A program made the translations under genes and the position numbers. From Pseudomonadota bacterium (GTDB lineage Bacteria; Pseudomonadota; Alphaproteobacteria; Rhizobiales; Xanthobacteraceae): a stretch of DNA of 64,000 nucleotides. Shown one piece after another: positions 29,501 through 36,000 of the stretch; position 1 is the stretch's first letter, and the number at the start of each line of letters is the position of its first letter. The DNA lies in the NCBI GenBank assembly GCA_023449855.1, contig JAEXHR010000188.1:1-64000 (forward strand). The letters run 5' to 3'. The notes below the pieces were generated by a model. It was given only the letters and a program-made list of their open reading frames with translations. It was not told where the DNA came from and ran no database searches.

Positions 29501-29882
29501 TATTCGCGTGTCGGGCAATGTCAATCTGGCCGCGCTGCAGATTCTCAATGCGGCAAATATCCAGGTGCAGGGAGCGACGACCGGGATCCCCACCGTGCAG
29601 GCGCCGAGCATAACCGCAGCCTTGTCGAGCTCGAATGCCAACACGGCCACGCAGCAGAACGCCGCCCCGACCCAAGCGGCGAGCAGCTCGCCGTCGGTGA
29701 TTATCGTCGAAGTGCTCGGCTATGGCGGTGGTGATGGTGGCTCCGACGACAAGCAGAAGGATTCGGGACGCGCGGAGCAGCGGGCTTACGATCCGAATGC
29801 GGCTGTTCAGGTCGTCGGGCATGGCGAATTGAAGGATCGGGAGAAAGCGATCCTGTCTGACGACGAACAGAAGAGGCTTTGA
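17553..29882 (+). CDS. Giant filamentous haemagglutinin-type exoprotein (TpsA-like), copy 2
   Basis: A 4109-aa secreted adhesin, closely related to copy 1 along its whole length. I chose ATG 17553 over the in-frame ATG 17535 because GAAGGA stands 6 nt before it, as for copy 1, and MPVRPL aligns with MPAHSV. The signal peptide ends near LYA, followed by RALNGG. An Ala/Gln-rich helical stretch precedes the TPS domain, where NQNG is at 216-219. Beta-helix repeats make up most of the chain. Near the C-terminus come the helical DPANQAVAGTPLAEQ ... EGGREYNNP segment, the conserved block with GDIDLIAPLGTIDAGEAG, PSVIIVEVLGYGGG at 4047-4060 and a 49-residue charged tail. Cys loops (NCIASVC and MCATESYFC) match two of copy 1's positions. 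No anchor or toxin domain is seen. Confidence 0.92.
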   Translation: MPVRPLVLPVSISHAQRSRFLHRALLTGVCSTALLSIASGTLYARALNGGSAGGAVSAPNIAADAATQTAQRAATAAQQTQQSLARAARAVQDMQAIQAAARAAAAAQQTSVSVPVAVPNGLGAGGLLVAPGGKWDGANAPTQTVDANGQTQVGIRQLTQQAILEWQSFNVGARTTLTFDQQGNSSWVALNRVVGTTAPSHILGNIKADGHVYVINQNGIIFGGNSQINVGSLIASTAGITNEQFTANGIYGPNTPSFKAAGGKVVVEAGASIETRAPSSVTSGGGFVLMIGSQVENAGTIATPRGQTMLAAGDDFVLRAGFGSDANQTSTTRGNEISPIMKAGSTSGNVTNTGLIFAQQGDITMAGRSLAQNGVLIATTSVNTRGTIHLLNKASDTAGSIGLAAGSVSAILPELDSDETAIDSQRDALIKASDAANLLRVGTTTFDNLSLLADRQDQSRVEIVSGGTVTFKGGSITAAQGGQIAVSAKRIVAEEGATLDVSGVRGVALAMASNNVKISVQGNELRDSPQNRDSNVLKSNDVWIDVRSLTLVADGTGGYTGNRYYTKGGLLEVGGYLNTTPHTIGEWAAIGGSITLAATSEVIAQSGATFNISGGSLDYAAGWIRSTNLIGIDGRRYTVDNAPADMTFVGFAGSFSRTHQIQGKLDDRLTETWTTVFDRGRTSLRWEDAYSVGRDAGRLNLSTPTSIFAASIVADTVTGQYQTSKRSSAVADGYKLTQTTVAQNGTLALGQYGATGRTDLYNTDVRIADPAASGLPADRTNTAWFDAGYLSAQKLGGLDLGSRGRITIDAPVQLADGGVVRLIAPLIDIKADITARSGGVSASNLFTGSGTSATQVALVSNGTSTVTVHDGATIDVRGLWVNAIAADDERSGQAYRDGGSVSLQSSRDVAVENGAAIDTSSGAMLDIRGSFKGGKGGSISLLADAFGAGNGRLTLGGTLLGYGAAGGGTLTIDSGPKIVIGGAADAAVLSLDTSIFRTGFAQYAINGHKGVSVAPGVVVDVAMPTYQLAAGASGIATGGDPSAALGVVTLPLYMPNAAQNQLVQRAGASLSLQAGVSQSTAGDLASVVLDIGQGAVINVDPGQTIKLTSVGQLNIDGTLNAWGGNIILSGLFTGASEASNAAGHNRSIWLGDHAVLDVAARAASALDRRGRRYGTVANGGSIVIGGTIDHSAGLASAPDLFVVVKSGARLDASGGQAMLDIDGQAITVASNGGSISLASNNGLYLDGSFVANAGAATAAGGTLSLAMVSSNYVRATAASVLLPRQLIIAQDHGAFALQSVSDPAAAALVYGHGGIAVSQIAAGGFGSLNLLASNVAFAGNVDLNLRQNLQIYTGTLSLANSAPLTSQVNLNASYLRLAGYLPTSRDQYVQPGGVTNPSTLPGSATFSASADLIDARGLVSFGSRGATGASQPVFEQVTLNSRGDIRFLAAGAPNNTGEPTTQLITSGDVTLRAAQLYPTIGAAAGVTTGTNRTLTVGRSTTETPELPYSAFGRLRLAAGHVVQGGVVRAPLGSLEFGLTSTSTIDFLPGSITSVSGAGLEMPYGGTIDGQVWNYNGSAVSFVGAGGVLGTSLAFGVTLNAKAVDVQPGAVLDLSGGGALTGAGFVSGRGGSVDVLRYALADANPGYSYSKSGNQVYAIVPGHVAAYAPVTPDAGTREPAIGRQITLDGSTPGLPAGTYTLMPATYALLPGAFRVELTPADSRGLTTSVAFANGSYLAGARLSIANTGISESLARRVIVTSGATVRTHSLYDETSYANFAIADAVRRGIPRPMLPVDGKGLKYTITSGAGANSLTFDGTGLFGAATGGYDGAVSILANKIEVVAGGRQATPGFTGVTIVADELNALGASRLTVGGIQYVEYGQGGNYVRAANVSQYVYLRSGAVLSAPEVFLIAADPSNPELGDGLVRIEQGASINTLGRGKVAFDSNDGFIYAPQGAHFVAVSNGLINVAPSTGVARGGIDVGNCIASVCSGDTTLYSNGTIALSTTGKFELSNAVRYGTRNLSLAVGGINVGSTQSLADASARGVLPSGLILNQSVLDRLIAGDTSTGAPALETLILNASASMNFFGDVALDTYDKVTGHSTLERLVLTTPAIYGYGNVGTLASIRTKNLVFGGSTNTPTAVVANGAGTGSGALDFTAERIEFGFGPFTQPSNIASYDRLVLGFANVALTASDRITANHKGGLSVYQSQGAYVAGTGYTYSGGNLSIITPLFTGEAGSVNSITAGGTVSVTSPNGATAGAVTVDAGALGAQIALSGSNITLASAVVLPSGKLTLRADGDIMLTDATRIDMSGRTIVFNDIAKSSWGGDVVLESAGGNIVQAAGSRIDLSAKFNAAGTLRAVALDAAAGMVDLQGSILGSSSSTYDAGGVYMPYKAASVEIRAQRLGGAGSLTDQFAALNQRLNSGSVFGGRSFQLKQGDLVIGDGLKAGSVDVSLDGGQLTVTGTIDASGAAVGSIYLAAKNGLRLAGSAVLDAHGEVLRVDSYGKIIDSPNRAVVDLTASDGVLTLAAGARIDLRHGTIYGQNDGVARGTLELNAPRIGSSGSMLDADAATYGDIAIDASDPVTILGARSIAVNAMQRYTDAPNGTDAAVSERPYQVITQAWLKTKHDEATTFINAALNRSSVMDGKLAGLNNDSYRNAFHLRPGIEIASKTADGDLVVQGDLDLSGFRYNGVNPNFVRTGVTGSGEVGTLRFRAGGDLSIYGGINDGFALPDTFTTQDDKGWVLLAGIDFTGGNIIVPGVGVTLADGTAFPNGATLNYDLPVQGANLGVGMRLPAAAKLSAAIIVPAGTVLAAAIRDGAGNLLYAAGTLLSVATPIPAGTQLDAGSVMPVAFSVSAFVWPKGVALAQFNGSTDVSKASFLLDGDLALKPGSLIPSGTDVKLPGGDKSVELRPEVAGRQGRIWAVAPMLAEGSQSWSFRFVAGADLDAADGRRVQSHPAHGSIRLADSHYGSYGKAVSSGYVWSDAFPELEGQPITDADVVLYIGYSSVAEMCATESYFCVVGGGGASYALELASIRPSVVRTGTGDLQFFTGGNLRVDSLYGIYTAGTSSVTTSASDPYNLPRFRLMATGTVTSDANQGYEKLVDGGADSIYRAWYPTVGGDLTIKVGGDLTGDVISKSASVNLRPNTQDAGYNTADVANWLWRQGSNTVATGGVAQPTAWWINFGTYVGFEGGFNNPQTSADQMRGFTGFGTLGGGNLAVDVAGNAGRLETLAAGNFNPNWQPRSQGLVLAVGSTGRVMADGSLQLTGGGDLSLRVGGVLNTERSQLGSELNGTFTNLRGHSEIKASEIGSIDLLYGNMAQDNVPKETRAFDPFNATRGLALGGPVLAPGDATFSISTLRDQVLETVTDPGRLTMVNPSAFTVDGTVGKAYSWFTMWTDRTAIDLFSAGGNLTPYAPEAYAASATIQTDAAAVYPSIFRAVAATGSLYYGKAARIGGSDGDSNGALMLAPSPRSELQFLAGDSIYAGGYSVSQSSAAADVIPTPQNPAYVGWKLNAYPEVPQRTNVSSLGNVSNESIYPLFALGSGTAAGLGNANSEPARFYALTGDLVGVNSGRIIHYTTPADTRYDTDWYIGGAPVRMIAGRDIVRSGDGSFTDDNQSGQVIKFSYTSRGNLFVHNSPGDISIVSAGRDIIYSNFKVAGPGTLEVSAGRNILMEDKASITSMGPVVSGDTRPGASIAMMAGTGAAGADFAKLAALYLDPANQAVAGTPLAEQAGKVAKTYETELVAWLKDHNGFSGTVDQARAAFAALPAEQQRIFLREVYFAELREGGREYNNPASSRYQSYQRGRQMIATLFPETDAIGNPIARDGAITMFGDSGVRSKFGGDIQMLAPSGRIVVGLEGQKDSATSGIVTEGKGDVQVYAHGSVLLGLSRIMTTFGGNILAWSATGDINAGRGSKTTVLFTPPKRTTDKYGNVTLAPNVPSSGAGIATLNPIPEVRAGDIDLIAPLGTIDAGEAGIRVSGNVNLAALQILNAANIQVQGATTGIPTVQAPSITAALSSSNANTATQQNAAPTQAASSSPSVIIVEVLGYGGGDGGSDDKQKDSGRAEQRAYDPNAAVQVVGHGELKDREKAILSDDEQKRL

Positions 29883-30570
29883 AACAAATGATGCCCGGGA
29901 AAGTGCGCCTGCGGAGGTGTATCCGTTTTCGTCTGAAGCGTAGTCGCTCCAGCGACGGCGCTTGAGACCGACGAACGCGGGCGGCGGCGTTTGGACCGCG
30001 AGCAAAAATCGCCGCGTCGATGCAGCGTTTGCTGGAAATTAAATGTCATGGGACAGCAACACCCACGACCGCTCGGGACAATATGTCGTTAATCGGAGGG
30101 CGACAACGACCGCTCATGGCGCAAAGCGGACGTCAATCTTTGCGGTGAACCTCGGCGATGCGCGGTAGGTCTTCCGATAGAAGAGTGGAGACTGTTGTTT
30201 GAGACTGGCATTCTACTCAAGTCACGCCCCGAGTTGCCGTGAAGATACTACGACGCTTCGATCTTCCAGCTTGTAATGCCAGAGAGGGTCGAAAACTCTG
30301 ATCCGAGCGAAGATACGCCCAAGAGATTTGGCGGGATAACAGCAATTGCTTTTTACAGCGCAGAGCACACCGTTCCGACCAATCAGTTCGCATTTTTATT
30401 CCAAGCGGTCGCCAAATGGCGTGCGTTCAGGACAAGTTGCGGACTCGTATGTTGTTGAATTATCGATGTTATTTCGCCTCTGGGGGATTGGGGTTTCCTG
30501 GGCAAACAACGTGGACAGCCCTCGATAGTCGCGTCACAAACGGTGCAGCGAAATAATCTATCATTGACGC
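29883..30570 (+). other. Intergenic region between cassettes 2 and 3
   Basis: This 688-bp stretch has no convincing gene. It contains the second palindromic repeat (30104-30134). From ~30140 to 30570 it is visibly lower in GC than the flanking genes, suggesting non-coding or relic DNA. The cassette 3 promoter should lie in its last part, but I cannot assign -35/-10 boxes. Confidence 0.5.
30104..30134 (+). repeat. Short palindromic repeat, copy 2 of 3
   Basis: CAACGACCGC, spacer with TGGCGCAAA, then GCGGACGTC. It matches the copies at 14702 and 46183 at nearly every position and lies 222 bp after the adhesin 2 stop codon. Confidence 0.6.
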
Positions 30571-31296
30571 ATGTTCTCGAAGACCCATCCTGATCGCTTC
30601 GAAAGATTGCCGACCGGTTTCAGGCGTCGTGCCGTCTTGGCCTTTGTTTCATTGGCTCTTGTTGCCAGCGTTGCCGAAGCGCGCGATGACGCTTCAGAAA
30701 AATCCGTCGCGATCGCATTCAACATACCGTCGCAACCGCTTTTTGACGCCCTGATGGCGTTTGGGGCAAAAACCAATCTGGAAATCTTTTTCGATGGTGC
30801 GTTGACTACGGGCCGCCGATCGCGCGCCTTGCAAGGCGTCTATCAGCCGCTCGAAGGGCTCAGATTGTTGCTGCGGGGCACTGGCTATGTTCCGAGCGGA
30901 TCACAGCAAGACGGTGGCTTCAGCATCGCACCAGTAACGGCGACGGCTGTGGGTGGCATCGCGCGTTTCGATGCCTATTTTGCGCGTCTGCAGGACGCAT
31001 TTGCCGGCTCGCTCTGCGGTGTCAGGTCGCCTGCTGCGGCACCCGGGCGGATCGTCGCCAATATCTGGATCGCATCCTCCGGCGCGATCTCGCGCGCCGA
31101 TGTATTCGGACTGTCACAATATCCCGATAGTCGTGACCGCATCTCCGCAACCTTGCGGGGTATGCGCATCGACGAACCGCCTGCCGGCCTGCCGCAGCCT
31201 GTCACCATGGCAATCTTTCCGCCGAAGGCTGGCGACAAGGACGGCGACATAGCGGGGTGTCCAGGCGCCACGGATGGTCACAGCAACGGCGGATAG
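30571..31296 (+). CDS. STN/TonB-C-like exported signalling protein, copy 3
   Basis: A 241-aa protein with a clear signal peptide (FRRRAVLAFVSLALVASVAEA, residues ~18-38). An STN domain follows at ~47-110 (AFNIPSQPLFDALMAFGAKTN, LQGVYQPLEGLRLLLRGTGY). The C-terminal TonB-C-like region holds IVANIWIASSGAISRADVFG and RIDEPPAGLPQPVTMAIFPP. Cys in SLCGV and AGCPG match the two Cys of copy 2. The ATG at 30571 directly precedes the basic n-region. Unlike copies 1 and 2, it is separated from its sigma gene by 60 bp. It probably acts as a soluble periplasmic signalling partner of the adjacent FecR (inferred). Confidence 0.8.
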   Translation: MFSKTHPDRFERLPTGFRRRAVLAFVSLALVASVAEARDDASEKSVAIAFNIPSQPLFDALMAFGAKTNLEIFFDGALTTGRRSRALQGVYQPLEGLRLLLRGTGYVPSGSQQDGGFSIAPVTATAVGGIARFDAYFARLQDAFAGSLCGVRSPAAAPGRIVANIWIASSGAISRADVFGLSQYPDSRDRISATLRGMRIDEPPAGLPQPVTMAIFPPKAGDKDGDIAGCPGATDGHSNGG

Positions 31297-31356
31297 CGTG
31301 AGTTCTGACGTCTCTGACAAGCCCGCGGCCGGCATTTGCCGGAAGGTTTGCCGCCG

Positions 31357-31926
31357 ATGACCGAAGCCGGCGCCAGACTGCTCCGCCAGACCTTCCTTGT
31401 CGGCTATGGCGATTTGAAAACGCGCCTGACCCAGCGGCTGGGCTCGGCCGAACTCGCCAGCGAAGCCCTGCAGGACACCTGGCTGCGGCTGGACGATGTC
31501 AAGCTGACTGCGCCGGTTGCGCAGCCGCGGCCTTATCTGCTCCGCGTGGCCTATCATCTCGCCCTCAAGCGCCTGCGCCGGCAGCGCAGGACGGTGTCGC
31601 TGGACGATGCCACGGCGGCGCTCGATCTGGTCGATGACGGGCCGAGCGCAGAACATGTGGTGGCGTCCCGCGCCGAATTGCAGGATTTGCAGCGCGCGGT
31701 GCAGGAATTGCCCGCACGCCGGCGCGAAATCCTGCTAGCATCGCGACTCGACAATGTGCCGCTGCGCGTGCTTGCCGAACGGTTCGGCATTCCGCAGCGG
31801 CTGGTCGAGCGCGAATTGCGCCGCGCCGTCCTGCATTGCGCCGCCCGACTCGATCGCAAGGTGGTGCAGCGGTTCGGCCCGCGCGCGGCATCCTCGGCGG
31901 GCGAAACTTCAGAGACGGGCGAATGA
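31357..31926 (+). CDS. ECF (FecI-type) RNA polymerase sigma factor, cassette 3
   Basis: A 189-aa ECF sigma factor. Region 2: GYGDLKTRLTQRLGSAELAS, LQDTWLRLDD and RPYLLRVAYHLALKRLRRQRR. Region 4: QELPARRREILLASRLDN and the HTH LAERFGIPQRLVERELRRAV. The start is the ATG at 31357 with GGAAGG ten bases upstream; MTEAGARLLRQTFLVGY aligns with the other two copies. The stop overlaps the fecR start as ATGA. The coupled junction is therefore sigma-fecR here, whereas in copies 1 and 2 it is STN-sigma. It probably transcribes adhesin 3. Confidence 0.9.
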   Translation: MTEAGARLLRQTFLVGYGDLKTRLTQRLGSAELASEALQDTWLRLDDVKLTAPVAQPRPYLLRVAYHLALKRLRRQRRTVSLDDATAALDLVDDGPSAEHVVASRAELQDLQRAVQELPARRREILLASRLDNVPLRVLAERFGIPQRLVERELRRAVLHCAARLDRKVVQRFGPRAASSAGETSETGE

Positions 31927-32933
31927 CGCTCGTTGGGACCATGAACGACAATCAGGATGCGATCCCGCCGGGGATGGCGGAAGACGGCTCGGCCGTGGAT
32001 CGCGAAGCTTATGCCTGGGTCATGCGCTTCGCCTCCGGGCAGGCGGAGGAGGCCGATATTGCAGCGCTGAAGCGATGGTCGCAGCGCGATCCCGCTCATG
32101 CCGCAGCATTCAGGCGTATCAGCCGCACCTGGAAAAATCTCGGTGACGTGAAGCGCAATCCCGCGGCCGCGATTGCCGAAGCCGCGCGTCCCGTGCCCCT
32201 TCGCAGTATCGGCCGCCGCGCCTTTCTCGGCGGCGCCATCGCGGCCTCGGCGGCGGGCGTGGCCGTGCTGGCGGCCCGGCCTCCGCTGGATCTGTGGCCA
32301 TCCGTCGCCGAGCTTGCGGCCGACTACCGGACTGCGACCGGCGAGCAGCGCCGTGTCGTGCTGGTAGACAGCACCGCCATCGAGATGAATACCCAGACCA
32401 GCATCGCGCTCCGGCCGGCGGGGGCGGGCGGCATCGATCTGATCGCGGGCGAGGCGACATTTGCGGCGGCAGAGCGCGCTGCGGGTGATCTCGTCGTTCA
32501 TGCTGCTGAAGGGCGCATCGTGGCCCACAATGCGCGGTTCAATGTCCGCCATCAGCCGGCCGGGATCTGCGTCACTTGCCTTGAAGGCGAGGTGCGGGTC
32601 GAGCAGGGGGGGGCCGTTCTGCCGCTGTCGGCATCGCGCCAGGCGGTCTATTCGGCGCGCGGCATGAGCACCGCGGTCGCCGTTGAAACCAGCCAGGTGA
32701 CGGCGTGGCTGGATGGCGTGGTGATCTTCCGGATGACCCCCGTGAGCGAGGCGATCGCCGAAGTCAACCGCTACCGCAGCGGCCGGATTATCCTGACCAA
32801 CCAGGAGCTTGGCCGCCGCCTGTTCAGTGCGCGGCTGCGCATCGCCAATATAGGCCAGGCCGTTGTCCGGATCGAGCAGGTGTTCGGCGCCCGCGCCACC
32901 AGCCTGCCCGGCGGCATCGTCCTGCTCGGCTGA
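31923..32933 (+). CDS. FecR-family anti-sigma/sigma regulator, cassette 3
   Basis: A 336-aa FecR protein. The ATG at 31923 overlaps the sigma stop as ATGA; a second Met at 31941 is possible, and the frame is open to 31836 without need. The N-terminal domain reads EAYAWVMRFASGQAEEADIA ... RWSQRDPAHAAAF. IGRRAFLGGAI (RR at 98-99) precedes the membrane segment. The periplasmic FecR domain has DYRTATGEQRRVVLVDSTAI, and the STN-like C-terminus has AIAEVNRYRSGRIILTNQEL and LPGGIVLLG. It is followed after 123 bp by the third giant gene. Confidence 0.9.
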   Translation: MTLVGTMNDNQDAIPPGMAEDGSAVDREAYAWVMRFASGQAEEADIAALKRWSQRDPAHAAAFRRISRTWKNLGDVKRNPAAAIAEAARPVPLRSIGRRAFLGGAIAASAAGVAVLAARPPLDLWPSVAELAADYRTATGEQRRVVLVDSTAIEMNTQTSIALRPAGAGGIDLIAGEATFAAAERAAGDLVVHAAEGRIVAHNARFNVRHQPAGICVTCLEGEVRVEQGGAVLPLSASRQAVYSARGMSTAVAVETSQVTAWLDGVVIFRMTPVSEAIAEVNRYRSGRIILTNQELGRRLFSARLRIANIGQAVVRIEQVFGARATSLPGGIVLLG

Positions 32934-32939
32934 GCCTGC

Positions 32940-33000
32940 ACGCGGAAAAATCAGAATTCTTTTCGGCCGGGCTGACGGTCCCGCGCGGCGGCGGGGATCA
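32940..33000 (+). promoter_or_regulatory. Candidate sigma-dependent promoter/leader of adhesin 3
   Basis: GGAAAAATC (A5 at 32946-32950) lies 111 bp before the adhesin ATG, followed by GGGCTGACGG. Position and A-tract-TC resemble the leaders of adhesins 1 and 2, but the match is weaker than between those two. The promoter role is inferred. Confidence 0.3.
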
Positions 33001-33056
33001 AGGGGATGGACGCCTGCGATCGTCGCCGGCGTGATTGCCTTGCCTTGGGAAGTCAG

Positions 33057-36000
33057 ATGACCATCCGCATCTTTGCCGACCGCCGTTCCGCTCAGCTGTC
33101 CTCGATGCGATCAGGTCGGATGGGGCGTCAGGCGCTGCTGGCCGGCGTCAGCGCCATGGTGGTGGCGATTGCGACCAGCGATAGCGTCAGCGCCCGCCCG
33201 CTCAATGGCGGCAGCGGTGCCATGCCGGCCACGACGAATGCGGCGACGGGATCGATCGCTGCAGCCCAGGAGGCGGCCGCCGCGGTACGGCGAAGCCAGG
33301 ACTCGCTGTTGCGTGCCAATCAGGCGATCCAGGCGCTGCGGGTCCAGCAGGCCGCTGCGGCTGCGGTGGCGCGCAGTGCCGCCAGTGCCGTGCCCAACGG
33401 TCTCGGCATCGGCGCGCTGAATCCCGTCACGGATCCACGGCTGTCCGCGCAGGATGCAACGGGCCTCAAGACCTGGGAGGGCGCTGCGCTGCCGACGGCG
33501 ACGATCGCCGGTGATGGCCGCGTCGATGTCAATATCCGCCAGACCCAGAGCAATGCGATCCTGTCCTGGGACAGCTTCAATGTCGGCGCGCGCACCACGC
33601 TGACCTTCGACCAGCAGGGTAACAGCAACTGGGTGGCGCTGAACCGAGTGGTCGGCAACGGCGCCGCACCGAGTCGCATTCTCGGCAGCATCAAGGCCGA
33701 TGGCACGGTGCTGGTGATCAACCGCAACGGCATCGTGTTCGGCGGCGGCGCGCAGATCAATGTCGGCTCGTTGATGGCATCGAGCCTCGATGTCGGCCCG
33801 GCCACGATGATCCCGTCCGGCGGTTCGAGCGCTGCGGCCACCACCATCGCCCAACGTAACCAGACCTTCCTGCAATACGGGCTGCTCGGTTATGCGGATT
33901 CAAAGCCGGGCGGCGATGTATCCACCTTCTCCGCACTGCAAGGCACCACCGGCCAGGGCGCAGTCAAGATCGAGGCCGGAGCGGCCATTGCTACCTCGCG
34001 CAGCGACGGCCTTTTGCTGTTCATGGCGCCGCAGGTGCTGAATGATGGCCATCTGTCCGCGCCGAAGGGGCAGGTGGTGCTTGCGGCGGGAACCGGCATC
34101 GAGCTCACGCGCGCGACCGGCGCCGCTGACAGCGCCAATCCGAATGTCCGCGGCGTTCTGGTCAAGGCGTTTGACTATCTCGGTGCGTCAAGCCCGATTT
34201 TCCAGGGCTTCTATGCCTGGAATAAATCGAACGGCCTGATCGAGGCGGCGCAGGGCAATATCACGCTGACCACGGCGGAGAATGGCAGCCGCAGCGTCAA
34301 TGTCGGCGGCAATGTCACCCAAGTGCTGAAGCCCGGCGGCGCCATCACTAATGATGGCGTGCTGTCCTCCAGCACCAGCGTATCGCGCAACGGCTCCATC
34401 ATCATCAATGGCGGCGATATTCGTCTGTCGTCGGGCAGCGTCATCTCCATCGGCGCGGATGCCGGCGCCGAGACCATTCCGCAGGATGCAGCCTCACTCG
34501 CTAATTTCAAGCCGTCAGATATCCGCATCGGTAGCGGCTCCGCGAATATCGAGATGCAGTCGGGCGCCTTGCTCTCGGCGCCGAGCGCCAATGTCACCTT
34601 TGGCGCTGCATCGGGCGCCACGGTCTCCGGGCAGAACAACACGACATCAGTGGTCACGTCCTCAATCTTCATCGACAAGGGCGCCACCATTGATATCGCC
34701 GGCCTCACCGATGTGCTGGTGCCTGCGTCGCGTAACGAAATCGTCATTGCGCCGGTGAAAGGCAACGAATTGCGCGATGCGCCGCTCTATCGCCTCGGCT
34801 TCCTCAATGGCGCCACGATCTATCTCGATCCGCGCCTGTCCGGCGTTCGTGACGACGGCGTGGCCTGGATCGGATCGCCGCTGATCGATGCCGCAAGCTA
34901 TTACGCGCTGGCCGGTGTCGGCGCGACGGAACTGATGACCAACGGCGGCAACCTCACCCTTGGTGCTACCACCTATAATGCAACGACGACCGCCGGCGTA
35001 ACGGGGCCGGTGTCCGGGGGCGCTGCGTCGAGCGTGGTGGTCAAGTCCGGCGCCGTCATCAACATGTCCGGCGGCTGGGTGCACTACGAGGCCGGCACGG
35101 TCCGCACCACACGGCTGATTTCGGCATCCGGCCGCATCGTCAATATCGGTCAGGCCAATCCGTCCGACATCTATGTCGGCATCGCCAACGGATTTGTGGT
35201 CGATCATGAGCGCTGGGGCGTGAAGGAGTTTTACACCAGCATCTTCGATCGCAATTCGCGCTACGAATCCGCCTATAGCGAAGGTCGCGATGCCGGCTCG
35301 CTGACGCTGAAAGCCGCGGCGGCCGTGCTCGACGCGTCGATCCATGGCGACGCCTATACCGGCGAGCGCCAGCGCGCTAATGCGAAGGCCGGCTCCGGCA
35401 AGCCCGTCGTCTATGGCGACAAGCGTGCGGTGCAAGGCGCCGCCAGCGAATTGCCGGTCGGCGGCATGCTGCTCGTGCAGATGGATTCCGGCGGCAGCAA
35501 TGTCGCCATCGGCCATGATCCGGCGCCACTCGCCGATCGCGTGCTACCGCCGGAACGGCTCGAGACCTTCGTCCTGTCCGACCGGACGATTTCCGATGCC
35601 GGGCTCAGCCAGGTCGCGGTCTATAGCAGCGGATCGATCACCGTAGCGCCTAATGCGCGGGTGTCGCTCAATCCGGGCGGTGTGTTCGACGCTTTTGCCG
35701 GCCGCAATATTCGCATCGACGGCAACATTTCGGCTCCGGGCGGCAAGGTGTTGCTTGAAACTTATTACGGCGTCGGCTCGATCTTCAGGCCGATTGCAGC
35801 CAGCTCCGGCAGTTTCGACATCACTGTCGCCGGCGACATCTCCGTCGCGGGGCGCTGGGTCAATGATTTCGGACAGACTGAGTTCGATCCGCTCGGCAGC
35901 GCGTGGCTGAATGGCGGCACTATCTCCATGTATGTCGCCTCGCGTATCGTGAAGATCGACGGACCGGCCGGCGCCAGCGACTGGGGTCTGGTGAACTATG

